The notes: a model not told the origin generated them from the letters alone. A stretch of 64,000 nucleotides of DNA from an uncultured Paracoccus sp. (GCF_947487305.1 NZ_CANKWH010000009.1:62001-126000), one strand, 5' to 3'; shown: positions 1-9,090, counted from the first letter of the stretch. Made by a program: numbers and translations.

Positions 1-1792
1 GCAGGAATCTCTGGAACGGGCGCGCAGGATCGCCGCCGCCAAGGATCTCTGCCGTGCCCTCGCCATGGGCGGCGCGCGCGACATTGGCATGGATCACCAC
101 CGAAGCCCGGTCGAGCGCGGCACCCAGCGCGTCCTCGAGGATCAGCGTTGAATGGCTGGCATCCGTCGCCTGCACCTCGCGCAGCAGCACCGGGATCGCC
201 AGCATCTCGGCATCCTCGGGGGCGGGAAGGATGCGGAAAGCCGACTCCTCGGCGATCACCTGCCCCTGTCGTCCGTCCGGATCGCGGATAGGCCAGAGAT
301 TTGCGGGCGAGGGTCCGTCCATCAGCGTGATGTGGTCGCCCCGCAAAAGCTGCCCTGCCCCGCCGTCGTCATAGCTGATGGCAAGCGTCTGAAGGACCAG
401 TTCCAACACGGCACGCCGGCCCCGGATAATCAGCCGCCGGCCCTCGGGCAGGTCATCGACCCGCCGCGACAACTCGATCTCGCCGCCGGTGATCCAGCGC
501 GTCTCGGGCGTCTCGGCCAGCGCGATCCCGGCGCTGCCACCATAGGCGGCGATGCCGCGATAGCCGGGCAACATCAGCGCGAGGTTCGAGCCGTTGGTAT
601 CCATGTCGATCCGCTGCGCCTTGCCCGAAATGGCAAAGGCGGCGCGGCTGTCATCGCCGGTGGTGGTGAGGCGGAAGGCTTGGGTCACGCCGTTCGGGCT
701 GTCGAGCACCAACCAGCCGCCCGGCAGGAAGGTCTTGTAGAGGTTGTCCAGATGGATGCGGGTCGTTCCGGGAAAGGCAAAGACCCAGTCCCCCGGCGCC
801 GCCGCGCTGCCGCCGATGGTCGAGGGCGAATTGGCCTTGGGCGCATCGGCATAGCCGAACCCGGCGCGCTGGTCGGCGGTCAGCACCAGGGGATGCGGGG
901 CGTTGAAACCGAAGAGTGCGGCCCGGTCGCGCAGGTGGTGCAGCACCAGCCCCGGCGTTGGCCCGTCCGGCCCGCTGTCAACACTGTCCAGCGCAGCATT
1001 CCAGCTGATCCGCGTGCGGCTGCCGTCCTTGGATGGCTCGACCCCGGTGATCCGGCGCAGGTCCCAGAGCGGGGAGTCATCGTCGAACCCGGCAAAACCC
1101 GGATCGCCCCTTTCGCGCGAGACGAAGAGGATCACATCGCCGACCACCAGCGACGGAAGGCCCGCAACCCAGGTCTCGCTGTCGCCGTTGCGCGGCAGGC
1201 GCGGGCGCGAGGGGCGCGGCGTGAGGCGGTTCCAGCTTACGCGGGTATCCAGATCGTCCATCGTCTCGAAGGTTTGCGCCATTTCCTCCGGCCCCGGCTG
1301 CGACTGCACCCTTGTTCCGGCGGGCACGGCAAGCTCGGTCACATCCGGGGGGGCGCCCGGCGGGTCCTCCATCAGGATCACCAGATCGGTCTCGGCTGAG
1401 GCGCCCGGATGCAGGCGATAGCCGGTCAGCCGGGCCAGTTCGGCGACCGACAGCCGCTCGGTCGCGCTGCCCAGATAGGCCTCGTTCGCCAGCCGCTCCT
1501 GATAGAAGGTCAGAACGTCGCAGGCCGAGGCCCAGGCATCGATCAGCGCGATCGAGAAATCATCATCCGCGCGGGTGCCCAGCCCCGCCAGCGCCGGATG
1601 GGCGGCCGAGGCGAGGCCGGTCAGCATCGAGGCCTTGAAGCTGGCATGATCGCCGGCGCGGAAGGCGATGGCGGTCAGGTTCGGGCGGTTTTCGGTCGGG
1701 CGCAGCGTCGACAGCTCGGTGCCATCGCAGCAGCCGCAGACATCGCCCAGCGGCAGGTCGGGATGGCCGATGCGAATCGGGGGCTGGCTCAT
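1..1792 (-). CDS. Second gpJ-like putative baseplate assembly protein of the eCIS (partial, C-terminus outside window)
   Basis: Reading leftwards from an ATG at 1792, the frame stays open to the window edge, giving at least 597 codons. The N-terminus is typical of the 'putative baseplate assembly protein' family of eCIS loci. A stretch rich in D/S leads to an FSxALIDAWA segment and a 'FYQERLANEAYLGSATERLSV' like region, which resembles the gpJ/gp6 wedge core (LAxLTGYRLHPG). The start overlaps the stop of the upstream gpJ-like gene by 4 bp (ATGA, 1789-1792), so the two are translationally coupled. Two consecutive gpJ-like wedge proteins are common in class II eCIS loci, corresponding to the Afp11/Afp12 position. 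The exact wedge role is inferred from position. Everything downstream of it in the operon lies outside the window. Confidence 0.75.
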   Translation of the reverse strand, partial: MSQPPIRIGHPDLPLGDVCGCCDGTELSTLRPTENRPNLTAIAFRAGDHASFKASMLTGLASAAHPALAGLGTRADDDFSIALIDAWASACDVLTFYQERLANEAYLGSATERLSVAELARLTGYRLHPGASAETDLVILMEDPPGAPPDVTELAVPAGTRVQSQPGPEEMAQTFETMDDLDTRVSWNRLTPRPSRPRLPRNGDSETWVAGLPSLVVGDVILFVSRERGDPGFAGFDDDSPLWDLRRITGVEPSKDGSRTRISWNAALDSVDSGPDGPTPGLVLHHLRDRAALFGFNAPHPLVLTADQRAGFGYADAPKANSPSTIGGSAAAPGDWVFAFPGTTRIHLDNLYKTFLPGGWLVLDSPNGVTQAFRLTTTGDDSRAAFAISGKAQRIDMDTNGSNLALMLPGYRGIAAYGGSAGIALAETPETRWITGGEIELSRRVDDLPEGRRLIIRGRRAVLELVLQTLAISYDDGGAGQLLRGDHITLMDGPSPANLWPIRDPDGRQGQVIAEESAFRILPAPEDAEMLAIPVLLREVQATDASHSTLILEDALGAALDRASVVIHANVARAAHGEGTAEILGGGDPARPFQRFL

Positions 1793-4311
1793 TTCCCGCC
1801 TCCCATCGTCACCTCGAGCGAACCGCGCTCGGGGAAGTTGCGGTCATTCTCCAGCCGGGCGATCTCGAGCCGGCCAAAGGTCAGGACGCCATCCTGCAAG
1901 GGCACGGTGGTGGTTGTCCCCCGGCGGCGGAACAGCGACGCCTTGACCGAGGTGACGCCTTCGATCGCCATGACACGGGCATAAATGGCGCTGAGATGGA
2001 TCGGAGTGCCGAAACTCAGGTCGTCGGGATGAAAGAAGCCCGGAGATCCGTCCGGGTTGCGCGTGGCCGAAAGGGCGCGCAATACGTCCTGCCGGACTTG
2101 CGTTCGGAAATGCTCGGGATGGGTGCAGACAAACAGGGCGATCTCCAGCGCGACAAAGCACGGGGCGTCGATCTCGAGATCATAGCCGGCCATGCGCAGC
2201 CCGTTCAGATCCTCGCGCAATTCGGCCTCGAATTCCGGCGTGACGGGGCGATTGCCAAAGCGGTCGACGGTGACGAAGACAGTGTGCCCATGGCCGTTCC
2301 AGCGAAAGGTCGCGGCGGCGCGCTGAACGTCGCGGTGACGCTCGGCCATCGCCGCATAGTCGGCCTCGGTCACTGCGCGTTCCTGCCGGCGATAGGCGAA
2401 GGGGGCGGCTTGGCGCGCCGCTTCCACCCCTTCGGGGTCGATGCCGCCCGTGGCCGGCAGCGGGTTGCGGATGGCTATGATCTGGCTGAAGCCGGTCAGC
2501 ACATGGGCGATGGCATCGGCGCCGACATTGCCGCGCCGGCCATTGCCGACGCGATACGAGGCGGTGAAGGCCGTGCCGCTCGCCGGCCGGCGGCCGTTCT
2601 GGTCATCGCCAAAACGCAGCCGGGCGCTGCCATCGGCCTCGGTCTCGACGGTGAAATGCCGGTCCTCGGGCAGGGATTGCAGCAGGTCGGGCTGCGCCAA
2701 CCAGTTGTCCTTCGTCGGCGGCTGCCCCGAGAGCAGCCCGACCGCAGGCCGGCGCGACGCCAGCGGCAGGTTGGTGGCGGCAAAGGCGGAGGGCGCAGCG
2801 GCATCGAAGGCGGCGACCTGACTGACCGGCCCCTCGGCGAGGCGGGGGCGATAGCGGGCCGGAACCGCGACCGGCTCGGGGTGATCGCAGGGCGCGCCCG
2901 AGCCGGCGGCGACCAGTTGCAGATGCGGCGCGGGCACGCGGACCAGATCCTCGCCCGTCACGCTTTGCCCGTGATCGGCCAAGAGGATATTGCCAAGCGC
3001 ATGGCTGATCCCGCGCTGCAGCCCGCCCCCCGCCGCCTCGTCCAGCCGTGCCGACAGGCAGAAAGGAAAGGGCAGCGCGTCTTCCTCGGCCCAACGGATT
3101 TCGGTGATCGGCGCAGCTTCCAGATCGTCGGTCAGCCCGGCCTCGACCGCCGTCAGCCGCAGCGCGTGGCGGATGGCCGGGTCGGCATCGGCGGCGCGCC
3201 CGGTGCGCGGCCCCAGACGCTCCTCAAAGATCAGCACATCGCCGGCGGCGAGGTCGGGGAAGTCGCCAGCCAGCGTCGCGCGGGTCGCGCCCTTCGGCAG
3301 GCAGCATTCGGCATCGGACCATTCGTGGAAGGCCATCGCGTTCAGCGACGGGTGCAGCGCCTTCTCATGCATCGCCTCGAAGACCGTGGGCAGCAGGTTC
3401 AGCGCGTCACGCTCGGCATTGCCCGGCGCCACCACCGGCGGGAAACCCGGCAGCCGGGTCAGGAAGCGCGTGCCGGCGGGAACCGCGACCCCATCAACGC
3501 CGGTCGTCGCCTGAATCCAGACCCGCGCATTGGCGCCGTCATGCATCCGGTAATCGACCAGCCGCGCCAGCTTCTTCACCGAGGAGCGCAGCCTTGCCGT
3601 GGCCAGATAGGCCTCGGTCGCCACCGCATCCTGCGCATAGGAGAGCCGGTCGGCCGTATAGGCCAGCGCCTCGACCAGCGTGATCCCCAGATCGGCGGGC
3701 GAGCGTTCGCGCCAGTCGGGCATGATCTGCGCCATCCGCCCCAGCATCAGCCGGCGGAAGGACTGGTAATCCTTGGCCAGATAGCTGAGGGCGGGCGCCT
3801 CGGGCACCTCCTCTGGGCAGATCTCGGCCGGGGCGCAGTCGAAATCGGCGGGGCATTCGACCTTGAACGAGAAATTGACCTCGGACAGCACCCGGTCGAT
3901 CCCTGCCGGCGGACTCAGCGCGCCGGGCGAGGCGACGAGCCGCAGGAGATAGGGCGAGAAATCACCCGAGGAGGAAGTGCGCAGCACCAGCACCTGTTCC
4001 GCGTCGGGCAGCGTTGCCAGCCAGCCGATCAACCCCGGCTCGGCCAGCGTGGCATCCGGCGCATCGGCGCGGGTGAGCCAGAGCAGCGTCACATCGGCGA
4101 TCCGCTCGCCCCCCGACAGTTCGAAATTGTCGAGGCTCAGCACCGGGGCGGTATCGAGGAAACGCAGCAGCAGCGTGCGCTGCGCCGGCGTGTCTGCCGC
4201 GGCCTCGCGGTCCAGCACCTCGAGGAAGTCTATGCCATTGATCGCCATGCCCTCGCCGATGCGGGTCAGCACCCGTTCGCGGCGGCGGGGATCGCAGCTG
4301 TGATGGATCAT
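1789..4311 (-). CDS. Baseplate assembly protein, gpJ/Afp11-like (eCIS)
   Basis: This 840-aa protein matches the long gpJ-like 'putative baseplate assembly protein' family that forms the wedge of contractile injection systems. Visible family traits are the central LAKDYQSFRRLMLGRMAQ segment, the following DLGITLVEALAYTADRLSY region, and a C-terminal part with TEADYAAMAERH and a cysteine-containing FVALEIALFV strand. The last resembles the baseplate J C-terminal domain seen in phage tails. It starts inside the end of the gp25-like gene (overlap 4308-4311) and ends overlapping the second baseplate gene. Its N-terminal 130 residues are variable. The family assignment is firm; the copy number and exact place in the wedge are inferred from known eCIS gene order. 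Confidence 0.88.
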   Translation of the reverse strand: MIHHSCDPRRRERVLTRIGEGMAINGIDFLEVLDREAAADTPAQRTLLLRFLDTAPVLSLDNFELSGGERIADVTLLWLTRADAPDATLAEPGLIGWLATLPDAEQVLVLRTSSSGDFSPYLLRLVASPGALSPPAGIDRVLSEVNFSFKVECPADFDCAPAEICPEEVPEAPALSYLAKDYQSFRRLMLGRMAQIMPDWRERSPADLGITLVEALAYTADRLSYAQDAVATEAYLATARLRSSVKKLARLVDYRMHDGANARVWIQATTGVDGVAVPAGTRFLTRLPGFPPVVAPGNAERDALNLLPTVFEAMHEKALHPSLNAMAFHEWSDAECCLPKGATRATLAGDFPDLAAGDVLIFEERLGPRTGRAADADPAIRHALRLTAVEAGLTDDLEAAPITEIRWAEEDALPFPFCLSARLDEAAGGGLQRGISHALGNILLADHGQSVTGEDLVRVPAPHLQLVAAGSGAPCDHPEPVAVPARYRPRLAEGPVSQVAAFDAAAPSAFAATNLPLASRRPAVGLLSGQPPTKDNWLAQPDLLQSLPEDRHFTVETEADGSARLRFGDDQNGRRPASGTAFTASYRVGNGRRGNVGADAIAHVLTGFSQIIAIRNPLPATGGIDPEGVEAARQAAPFAYRRQERAVTEADYAAMAERHRDVQRAAATFRWNGHGHTVFVTVDRFGNRPVTPEFEAELREDLNGLRMAGYDLEIDAPCFVALEIALFVCTHPEHFRTQVRQDVLRALSATRNPDGSPGFFHPDDLSFGTPIHLSAIYARVMAIEGVTSVKASLFRRRGTTTTVPLQDGVLTFGRLEIARLENDRNFPERGSLEVTMGGGK

Positions 4312-4670
4312 GACCCATCCCCCAACCTGAAGCTGGCCGAGGCCTCGGCCCCGGTCCGCAGAAGGCGATAGGTGATGGTGATCAGGATGGCGGCATCCAC
4401 GGCCTCGGCCCGGATTTCGGTCACCTCGATCCGCCGCCCCAGATGCTGTTGCAGCGCGGCGCGGATGACGAATTCCGTGGTCGCCGCCTGCTCGGGGCTG
4501 GCCGGGGCGAAGAGCAGGCGATGGATGCCGGCGCCGAAATCCGGCCGGTTCACCCGCTCGCCCGGATTGGTGAACAGGATCTGCTCGATCAGGTCGCGGA
4601 TATGATCAGCCTCGGACGTATCCGAGGTCCGCTGGCTGCCGTCGAAATGATAGGGGAAATCAAGTTGCAT
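4308..4670 (-). CDS. gp25-like baseplate wedge protein (eCIS)
   Basis: This 120-aa protein has the gp25/lysozyme-like baseplate fold signature: an acidic N-terminal region, then IRDLIEQILFTNPGERVNRPDFG and GIHRLLFAP, followed by an amphipathic helix and a beta-rich end (ILITITYRLLRTG). The NPGERV..PxFG core is diagnostic for the gp25 family, which joins tube/hub to the wedge ring in T4, T6SS and eCIS (Afp9 position). Length matches the family (110-150 aa). It lies 4 bp downstream of the PAAR gene stop and overlaps the next gene by 4 bp, so it belongs to the same operon. Confidence 0.92.
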   Translation of the reverse strand: MQLDFPYHFDGSQRTSDTSEADHIRDLIEQILFTNPGERVNRPDFGAGIHRLLFAPASPEQAATTEFVIRAALQQHLGRRIEVTEIRAEAVDAAILITITYRLLRTGAEASASFRLGDGS

Positions 4671-4674
4671 GGCC

Positions 4675-4995
4675 CTATGTCCCGATCACGCGGGTCTGCG
4701 CCTGCACCGGAAGCAGCGGCGTTCCGGTGGGGGTGCAGACGGAGGTCGAGGACATCAGCACGGCGGGCGCACCCTCGATCAGCACCCTTGTCGCGGCGAC
4801 GACGTAAGTGGCGGTCACGCAGGGGCCATTGCCCGCCGAAGGCACGAAGGGACAGCCGGCCACGGTCCAGACCGAGCTCTGCGCCACCGCCGGCTGGCCG
4901 GACAGCAGCACCCGTGCCGAGGGCGTGGTCGGAAGGGCCTGCCCGCCATGCGAGCACATGACGGTTGCGCCGAGATGCAGGATGGGTCCGCTCAT
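4675..4995 (-). CDS. PAAR-like spike tip protein (eCIS)
   Basis: This 107-aa protein has the start chosen at 4995 (MSGPILHLG) because the family begins there; the frame stays open further upstream, inside the spike gene, without family similarity. It has the layout of the eCIS PAAR-like/DUF4280-type tip: an N-terminal G-x-x-x-C-S-H-G-G (cysteine and histidine as metal-ligand candidates), a second cysteine-containing GCPF segment, GPCVTATYV, and a C-terminal SSTSVCTPTGTPL segment. These proteins form the metal-stapled cone at the end of the VgrG/gp5 spike (Afp10 position). It follows the spike gene by 17 bp. A 14-bp GGAAGGGAGAGAGC stretch upstream of the ATG supplies the ribosome binding site. 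Confidence 0.85.
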   Translation of the reverse strand: MSGPILHLGATVMCSHGGQALPTTPSARVLLSGQPAVAQSSVWTVAGCPFVPSAGNGPCVTATYVVAATRVLIEGAPAVLMSSTSVCTPTGTPLLPVQAQTRVIGT

Positions 4996-5012
4996 CGCTC
5001 TCTCCCTTCCCT

Positions 5013-5522
5013 TCAGATCACCACCAGCGCGCCATTGTTCACCGTGACCGTCGGGCCGGTCATGATGATCGAGGCGCCCTTGCCGTTCTGGATGTAGATG
5101 CCGGTGTCGTTCACGATCAGCGAGGCGCCGGTCGCGGTCTTGATGACGATGCCGCCGGTCGGCCCCGGCAGGTCGGTGACGGTGATGCCGTTCTGCAGCA
5201 TGGTCTGGATGGTCACGGCGCTGAGCCCCGGCGGGGTCAGCTGGTGCAGTGCCGGCACCTCGGCCGCGGTGCCGTAGAAGCAACCGGTCCAGACCGGGTA
5301 ATCGGGATCGCCGCGCTCGAACTCGACCCAGACCCCGGCGCCGATCGGCGGCACCGCCAGCACCCCGGTCTGGATGCCCGACATCGGAAAGCAGGGCATG
5401 GCCCAGCTGGTCAGCGCCACCGAGCTGACATCGGGCACCATCGCCTGAATCCGGCCGATCATCATCGGGTCGATGTTGTTGATGACCGTGCCGCGGAATT
5501 TGCCGAAGTATTGTTCGGTCAT
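5013..5522 (-). CDS. Spike protein with gp5-type OB fold and beta-helix needle (gpV/VgrG C-terminal half)
   Basis: This 169-aa protein begins with the gp5/gpV OB-fold signature: YFGKFRGTVINNIDPMMIGRIQ, then a central GAGVWVEFERGDPDYPVWTGCFYG, where the W-V-x-F-E-x-G-D-P-x-x-P motif is the hallmark. It ends in short repeating beta strands (GIVIKTATGASLIVNDTG, IYIQNGKGASIIMTG, PTVTVNNGALVV) that fit the triple-helical needle. It overlaps the hub gene by 4 bp. Together the two genes make up what is a single VgrG polypeptide in T6SS. No effector extension is present, so cargo is presumably not fused to the spike. Confidence 0.9.
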   Translation of the reverse strand: MTEQYFGKFRGTVINNIDPMMIGRIQAMVPDVSSVALTSWAMPCFPMSGIQTGVLAVPPIGAGVWVEFERGDPDYPVWTGCFYGTAAEVPALHQLTPPGLSAVTIQTMLQNGITVTDLPGPTGGIVIKTATGASLIVNDTGIYIQNGKGASIIMTGPTVTVNNGALVVI

Positions 5523-6646
5523 ACCGTCACCGAGGGGGTTGAGGGCAGAAGCCCGCTGCGTTTCAGGGTGAATTTCTGCGTGTAGCTGCCGCGCGACAGG
5601 TCATGGGTCACGCTGTCGATGTAATGGATGCCGTCAAAGGCCATGCCAGCCCCGCGCACCCCAACCAGATTGCGCGCGCGAAGGATGCGGCCATAGCGGA
5701 CCACGTCGATGGAACCTTGCCCGCGCACCGCGTCACTCCGCTGTGCCGCGCGGGCGAAACCACGCGCCGCCGCCTCGAACGGGTTCAGCCGCGCGGTGTC
5801 CTTCATCCGGTTGATCTTGGGCGGCAGCGGCGGCACCAGACCCAAAGGCGGCAGGAACGGGATGGCCGAGGGAATGGGGATCGGGATCGGCGCCTTGGTC
5901 TGCGGGTTCTGGATGAAGACGATGGGGACCTCGAACTCGGACTTGTCGAAGGAGAAGGAGAGTTCCTCGCAGTTGGTGGCAAAGCCGCTGTCGACGGTCA
6001 GCGCGGGCTGCACCTCGCCGATGCGGATCTCGGGGCCCCAATAGGCAAAGCTGGTCGCGGGCGCCGGTCCGGGCTTCAGGAAGAAGGTATAGCCCGCCTC
6101 GGCCGCGAGCGCCCGGATATAGGCCAGATCGCTGTCCTGATGCCGGGGGATCTTCTCGGTCGGCAAAGGCGCGCTTTCCATGCTGGGGATCACCTGCGGG
6201 ATCACCCCGAGCCAGGCGTATTTGGCCAGCACCAGCGCCACCCGGGCAAAGGGCGGCATCGCCGGATAGGGCAGGCCCGAGAAATCGAAGGTCTCCATCG
6301 TCGCGGTCAGATCCTTGCCCTTCACCGACAGGGTGGCCGGCGCACCGCCCGATCCGGGGGCGAGATCGGCCTTGGTGACGACGCCGTTCATCAGCGAAAT
6401 GGCCTGCCCGTTCATCGAGGCCACCAGCGCCACCCTGAGGATCGGCAGCGCCGCACCGCCGGCCAGCAGGAACAGCGTGTTCAGGGGCGAGTTCTTCTCC
6501 AGCGCGAAGACCAGTTCGAAGCCCGATTGCACATCGCCCGAATTCTCCTCGATCTTCACCGATTGCAGCGCCTCGATCACCGCGCGGGGCGCGGGAAGCG
6601 GGATGCCGGGTCCGAAAAGGACCGAAAGATCGATGCCCTTGATCAT
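5519..6646 (-). CDS. Spike hub protein, gpD/gp27-like (VgrG N-terminal half)
   Basis: This 375-aa protein matches the late-control-D/gp27-type hub that caps the tube. It shows ATLSVKGKDLTATME (the typical VKGxDL segment), a LAYIRALAAEAGYTFFL motif common to hubs, and a C-terminal DSVTHDLSRGSYTQKFTLKRSG. The final motif, in which the tube-like domain ends with a xYxQxFxLxRxG strand, is conserved in eCIS and T6SS hubs. A proline-rich linker near residues 270-295 separates the halves. The start at 6646 is set by a 1-bp overlap with the upstream LysM-like gene stop (TGATG). Confidence 0.87.
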   Translation of the reverse strand: MIKGIDLSVLFGPGIPLPAPRAVIEALQSVKIEENSGDVQSGFELVFALEKNSPLNTLFLLAGGAALPILRVALVASMNGQAISLMNGVVTKADLAPGSGGAPATLSVKGKDLTATMETFDFSGLPYPAMPPFARVALVLAKYAWLGVIPQVIPSMESAPLPTEKIPRHQDSDLAYIRALAAEAGYTFFLKPGPAPATSFAYWGPEIRIGEVQPALTVDSGFATNCEELSFSFDKSEFEVPIVFIQNPQTKAPIPIPIPSAIPFLPPLGLVPPLPPKINRMKDTARLNPFEAAARGFARAAQRSDAVRGQGSIDVVRYGRILRARNLVGVRGAGMAFDGIHYIDSVTHDLSRGSYTQKFTLKRSGLLPSTPSVTV

Positions 6647-7005
6647 CACTCCTCCTCGGGCGCGGGGACGCCGGCGGGCAGGGTCAGACGCAGTTCGGTT
6701 CCGGCAGCGGCCAGATCCTCGGGCCAGATCGCGCGGTTGGCGTCGCAGATGAGCCAGAAGGCTTCCGGGTTGCCGATGGCCTCTGCCGCGATCTGGTCCA
6801 GCCGCTCGCCCTCGGCCAGCTGCCGCCAGCCGATGGTGGCAAAGACCTCGGGCGGCGGGGCGAAGCGGCGGGCGAGATACGGGAACTGCCGCCCGTCGGG
6901 GGCGGTAAAGCTCCGTGTCGGGATACCGTGATAGCGGCTGTCGGCGGGAAAATCCGTGGCCTCGACCACGCCCGCCTCGTACATCGCCTGGATCGGGTTC
7001 TTCAC
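6646..7005 (-). CDS. LysM-like tail protein connecting tube and baseplate (eCIS)
   Basis: This 119-aa protein starts with GTG at 7005, and the GTGA overlap with the upstream stop fixes that start. It contains a GWRQLAEGERLDQIAAEAIGNPEAFWLICDANRAIWPEDL segment, which is the LysM-like fold found in gpX/gp53 proteins (compare the D..D.IA....G.P..W..I...N). It ends in an acidic tail. In class II eCIS this LysM-like protein lies between the Afp7-like protein and the hub, and is thought to help hold the baseplate to the tube. The position here agrees. Confidence 0.82.
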   Translation of the reverse strand: MKNPIQAMYEAGVVEATDFPADSRYHGIPTRSFTAPDGRQFPYLARRFAPPPEVFATIGWRQLAEGERLDQIAAEAIGNPEAFWLICDANRAIWPEDLAAAGTELRLTLPAGVPAPEEE

Positions 7006-7658
7006 CGCAGACCTCCCGCGCCAAGCGCATCAAGGCTGCCGGCCTGCGCCTTGGCGGCCAGTTGCTCCTTGGCCTGCAGATAGGCCATGAACAGGCCCGC
7101 GCCGCGATGGCCAAAGCCCAGGTCATCGACCGAGAGCACCTTCATCGACAAGGACAGCTTGGCGCGGATCGGGTTCAGGTTCGGGTCAAAGAACTCCTCG
7201 GTGATCTGCAGGCTGTCGAGCCGGACCGGCACGATCCGCTGCGCCGACCAGACGAACAACGCCAGCGGCGTCTCGGCCGGGGTGATCTCGAAAGACCCCG
7301 CCGCGCCCTGCGCCTTCTGTCGTTCAAGCTGGGATGTGCTGGGGTAAAGCAGCGTTTCCAGCGCCGCCAGCGCCGGGAAGATGCCCAGCCGCGCGGCATC
7401 GGGATTGCGGTCGGGAAATTCCAGTTGATCGGTGGCGTCGATCACCGCGTCGAGGCTGATCGTCTCGCTGGCCGGCCCGGTCAGGCGCAGGGCTTGCGAG
7501 CGGTTCTGCCCGTCAGCGATGGCCTGCGCCTTGACCTCGCGGGTCAGCGTCTCGGGCGCATATTGCAGCGCGATGATGCGGCTGACCGCGCCCGTATCCG
7601 GCGCCATCAGCACGAGGCCGGCGCGGATCAGTCTGGGAGAGGATGACAGCCCGCTCAT
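7002..7658 (-). CDS. CIS_tube-domain protein, Afp7/Pvc7-like
   Basis: This 218-aa protein belongs to the contractile injection system tube-type family (CIS_tube), which forms the adaptor ring between tube and hub. Typical features are an N-terminal strand motif of polar residues leading into IIALQYAPETLTREVKAQ, a conserved FNPE-like position written here as QYAPETL, and a C-terminal FFDPNLNPIRAKLSLSMKVL segment, in which 'F(D/N)xxLxPxRA' is a strong family marker. I placed the start at the second of two adjacent ATGs (7658), where a GAGGTC ribosome site has usual spacing; 7661 is equally possible. It follows the DUF4157 gene closely. Confidence 0.85.
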   Translation of the reverse strand: MSGLSSSPRLIRAGLVLMAPDTGAVSRIIALQYAPETLTREVKAQAIADGQNRSQALRLTGPASETISLDAVIDATDQLEFPDRNPDAARLGIFPALAALETLLYPSTSQLERQKAQGAAGSFEITPAETPLALFVWSAQRIVPVRLDSLQITEEFFDPNLNPIRAKLSLSMKVLSVDDLGFGHRGAGLFMAYLQAKEQLAAKAQAGSLDALGAGGLR

Positions 7659-7665
7659 CATGACC

Positions 7666-9090
7666 TCATGGCGTCGGATCGCCCGGCTTGCGGATGCACA
7701 TGGTAGTGACCTTGCCCTTCTCGGCATTGCTGGTGTCGATCGACTTGCCGGCGCAATCGGTGCGCAATTCCGAGATCCGGGCCATCGTCTTGATATAGGC
7801 GGTGATGGCCGCGCTGAAATTGGTCACATGGGTGCTGAAGGTCGCGGCGGCCTGCCCGGTCTTGCCGGCGAAGACCGGGTAGGGATTGTTCTGCAGATGG
7901 GTGATGAAATCCCGACCATGCTCGCCCTCGTGAAAGCCGAGCGTGCTGGTCCCGCTCGAGGCCTTGTCCTCGGTGGTGGTGCCGCGGCCATAGCCCGAGG
8001 TGCCGCCAGCGCTTGCCCCCGGACCATAGGTGGTCTGGATGCTCATCGAGAAGACATCCTGATTGAAGGTGAAGCTGGTGATCTTGCCGGCGGGCGAGAT
8101 CACCCAGTCCGCAAAGTTCATGCCCGCTGGCAGGGGCGAGAGGTTGATCTCGGTCTTGGCGCCATTGGTCAGGGCCGCGTCGGTCGATGTGGTGTCGGGC
8201 AGGATGGTCAGGTTGACCGTGCCGATTTTCGTGGTCGCCTCGCCGGTGGCGGCAACCCCGGCGCGGAAGGGCACCGGCGAGGAAATGCCCGGCACGGTCT
8301 TCCATTCGGGCACCGGCACGCCCAGCACGGTCGCGGCGCATTCGGCCTTGGCGATGTCGTCAAAGCCCATGACCTTCTGGCACTCCATCAGCGCCCGCGC
8401 CTCGGCATAGGTCATGATCGTCCGGCCGGGTTGTTTCTGGCCGCCGCCCGGCCCCGGCATGCCGAAGCCCTGATCGACAGAGCCTTCAAAGGGCTGGTCG
8501 GCCAGCAAGTCGATCGGCAGGCGCCGCAGACTTGGCGCCGATTGCTGCAGCGTATGGGTCAACTCATGCGCCATCAACCGCTGCCCCTCGCGGGTGGCGG
8601 GGGCGAACTGGCCGGCACCGAAGGCAATGTGGTTTTTCAGCGTATAGGCCCGCGCGCCGATGGCCCGCGCCGCCTGCCCGGCCCGCGCATCGTCATGCAG
8701 CCGGACATGGCTGAAATCCCTGCCGAAGCGCGGCTCGAAATAGGCGCGCTCCGCCCCCGACAGCGGCCTGCCGCCCTGCGCCACCGCCCCGGCAGCGGCG
8801 GGGGCTGCGGACTGATGTGGTGTAGCGACGGCCTTGGGTTGAAGCGCCGGGACGACGCCATGGTTCAGCGCGGGCGCCGGACGCCCGGCCACAACTGCCT
8901 CGGCCATGGCATCGGCCTCGCGCTCAAAGGGATCATCGACCGGGCCGATCGCCAGCCGGGGCTGCACCCCGGCGGCCTTGGCGGCGCAGTCGGGGCAGAG
9001 ATCATCGCTCGCGGTCTGGGCGTGACAGGCACAGGACCGGCGGATCACGGCGGGGCTGGTGTCAGCTGTAACGGCGGCATGAGCTCTCAT
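7666..9090 (-). CDS. DUF4157 (eCIS core) protein with two HExxH motifs; candidate cargo effector
   Basis: This 474-aa protein has an N-terminal cysteine cluster (C20, C22, C32, C35) that could bind zinc. A DUF4157 domain follows at about residues 105-185, with the marker GRDFSHVRLHDD and the HExxH motif HELTH at 175-179. DUF4157 is the 'eCIS core' domain repeatedly found in or next to eCIS loci and on cargo toxins. The C-terminal half (about 225-474) is unrelated to DUF4157 and carries a second metalloprotease-type motif, HEGEH at 387-391, within a helix (LGFHEGEHGRDFITHL), with cysteines at 446 and 465. This resembles DUF922-type zinc proteases. The start is fixed by an ATGA overlap with the upstream 77-aa gene. 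Whether it is a translocated toxin or a structural or maturation protease is inference. Confidence 0.8.
   Translation of the reverse strand: MRAHAAVTADTSPAVIRRSCACHAQTASDDLCPDCAAKAAGVQPRLAIGPVDDPFEREADAMAEAVVAGRPAPALNHGVVPALQPKAVATPHQSAAPAAAGAVAQGGRPLSGAERAYFEPRFGRDFSHVRLHDDARAGQAARAIGARAYTLKNHIAFGAGQFAPATREGQRLMAHELTHTLQQSAPSLRRLPIDLLADQPFEGSVDQGFGMPGPGGGQKQPGRTIMTYAEARALMECQKVMGFDDIAKAECAATVLGVPVPEWKTVPGISSPVPFRAGVAATGEATTKIGTVNLTILPDTTSTDAALTNGAKTEINLSPLPAGMNFADWVISPAGKITSFTFNQDVFSMSIQTTYGPGASAGGTSGYGRGTTTEDKASSGTSTLGFHEGEHGRDFITHLQNNPYPVFAGKTGQAAATFSTHVTNFSAAITAYIKTMARISELRTDCAGKSIDTSNAEKGKVTTMCIRKPGDPTP

Noticed and set aside
1996..4371. A 791-aa plus-strand frame antisense to the baseplate gene
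   Set aside because: It is low in hydrophobic pattern and rich in R/G/H; the minus strand carries the gpJ-like protein with clear motifs and proper overlaps.
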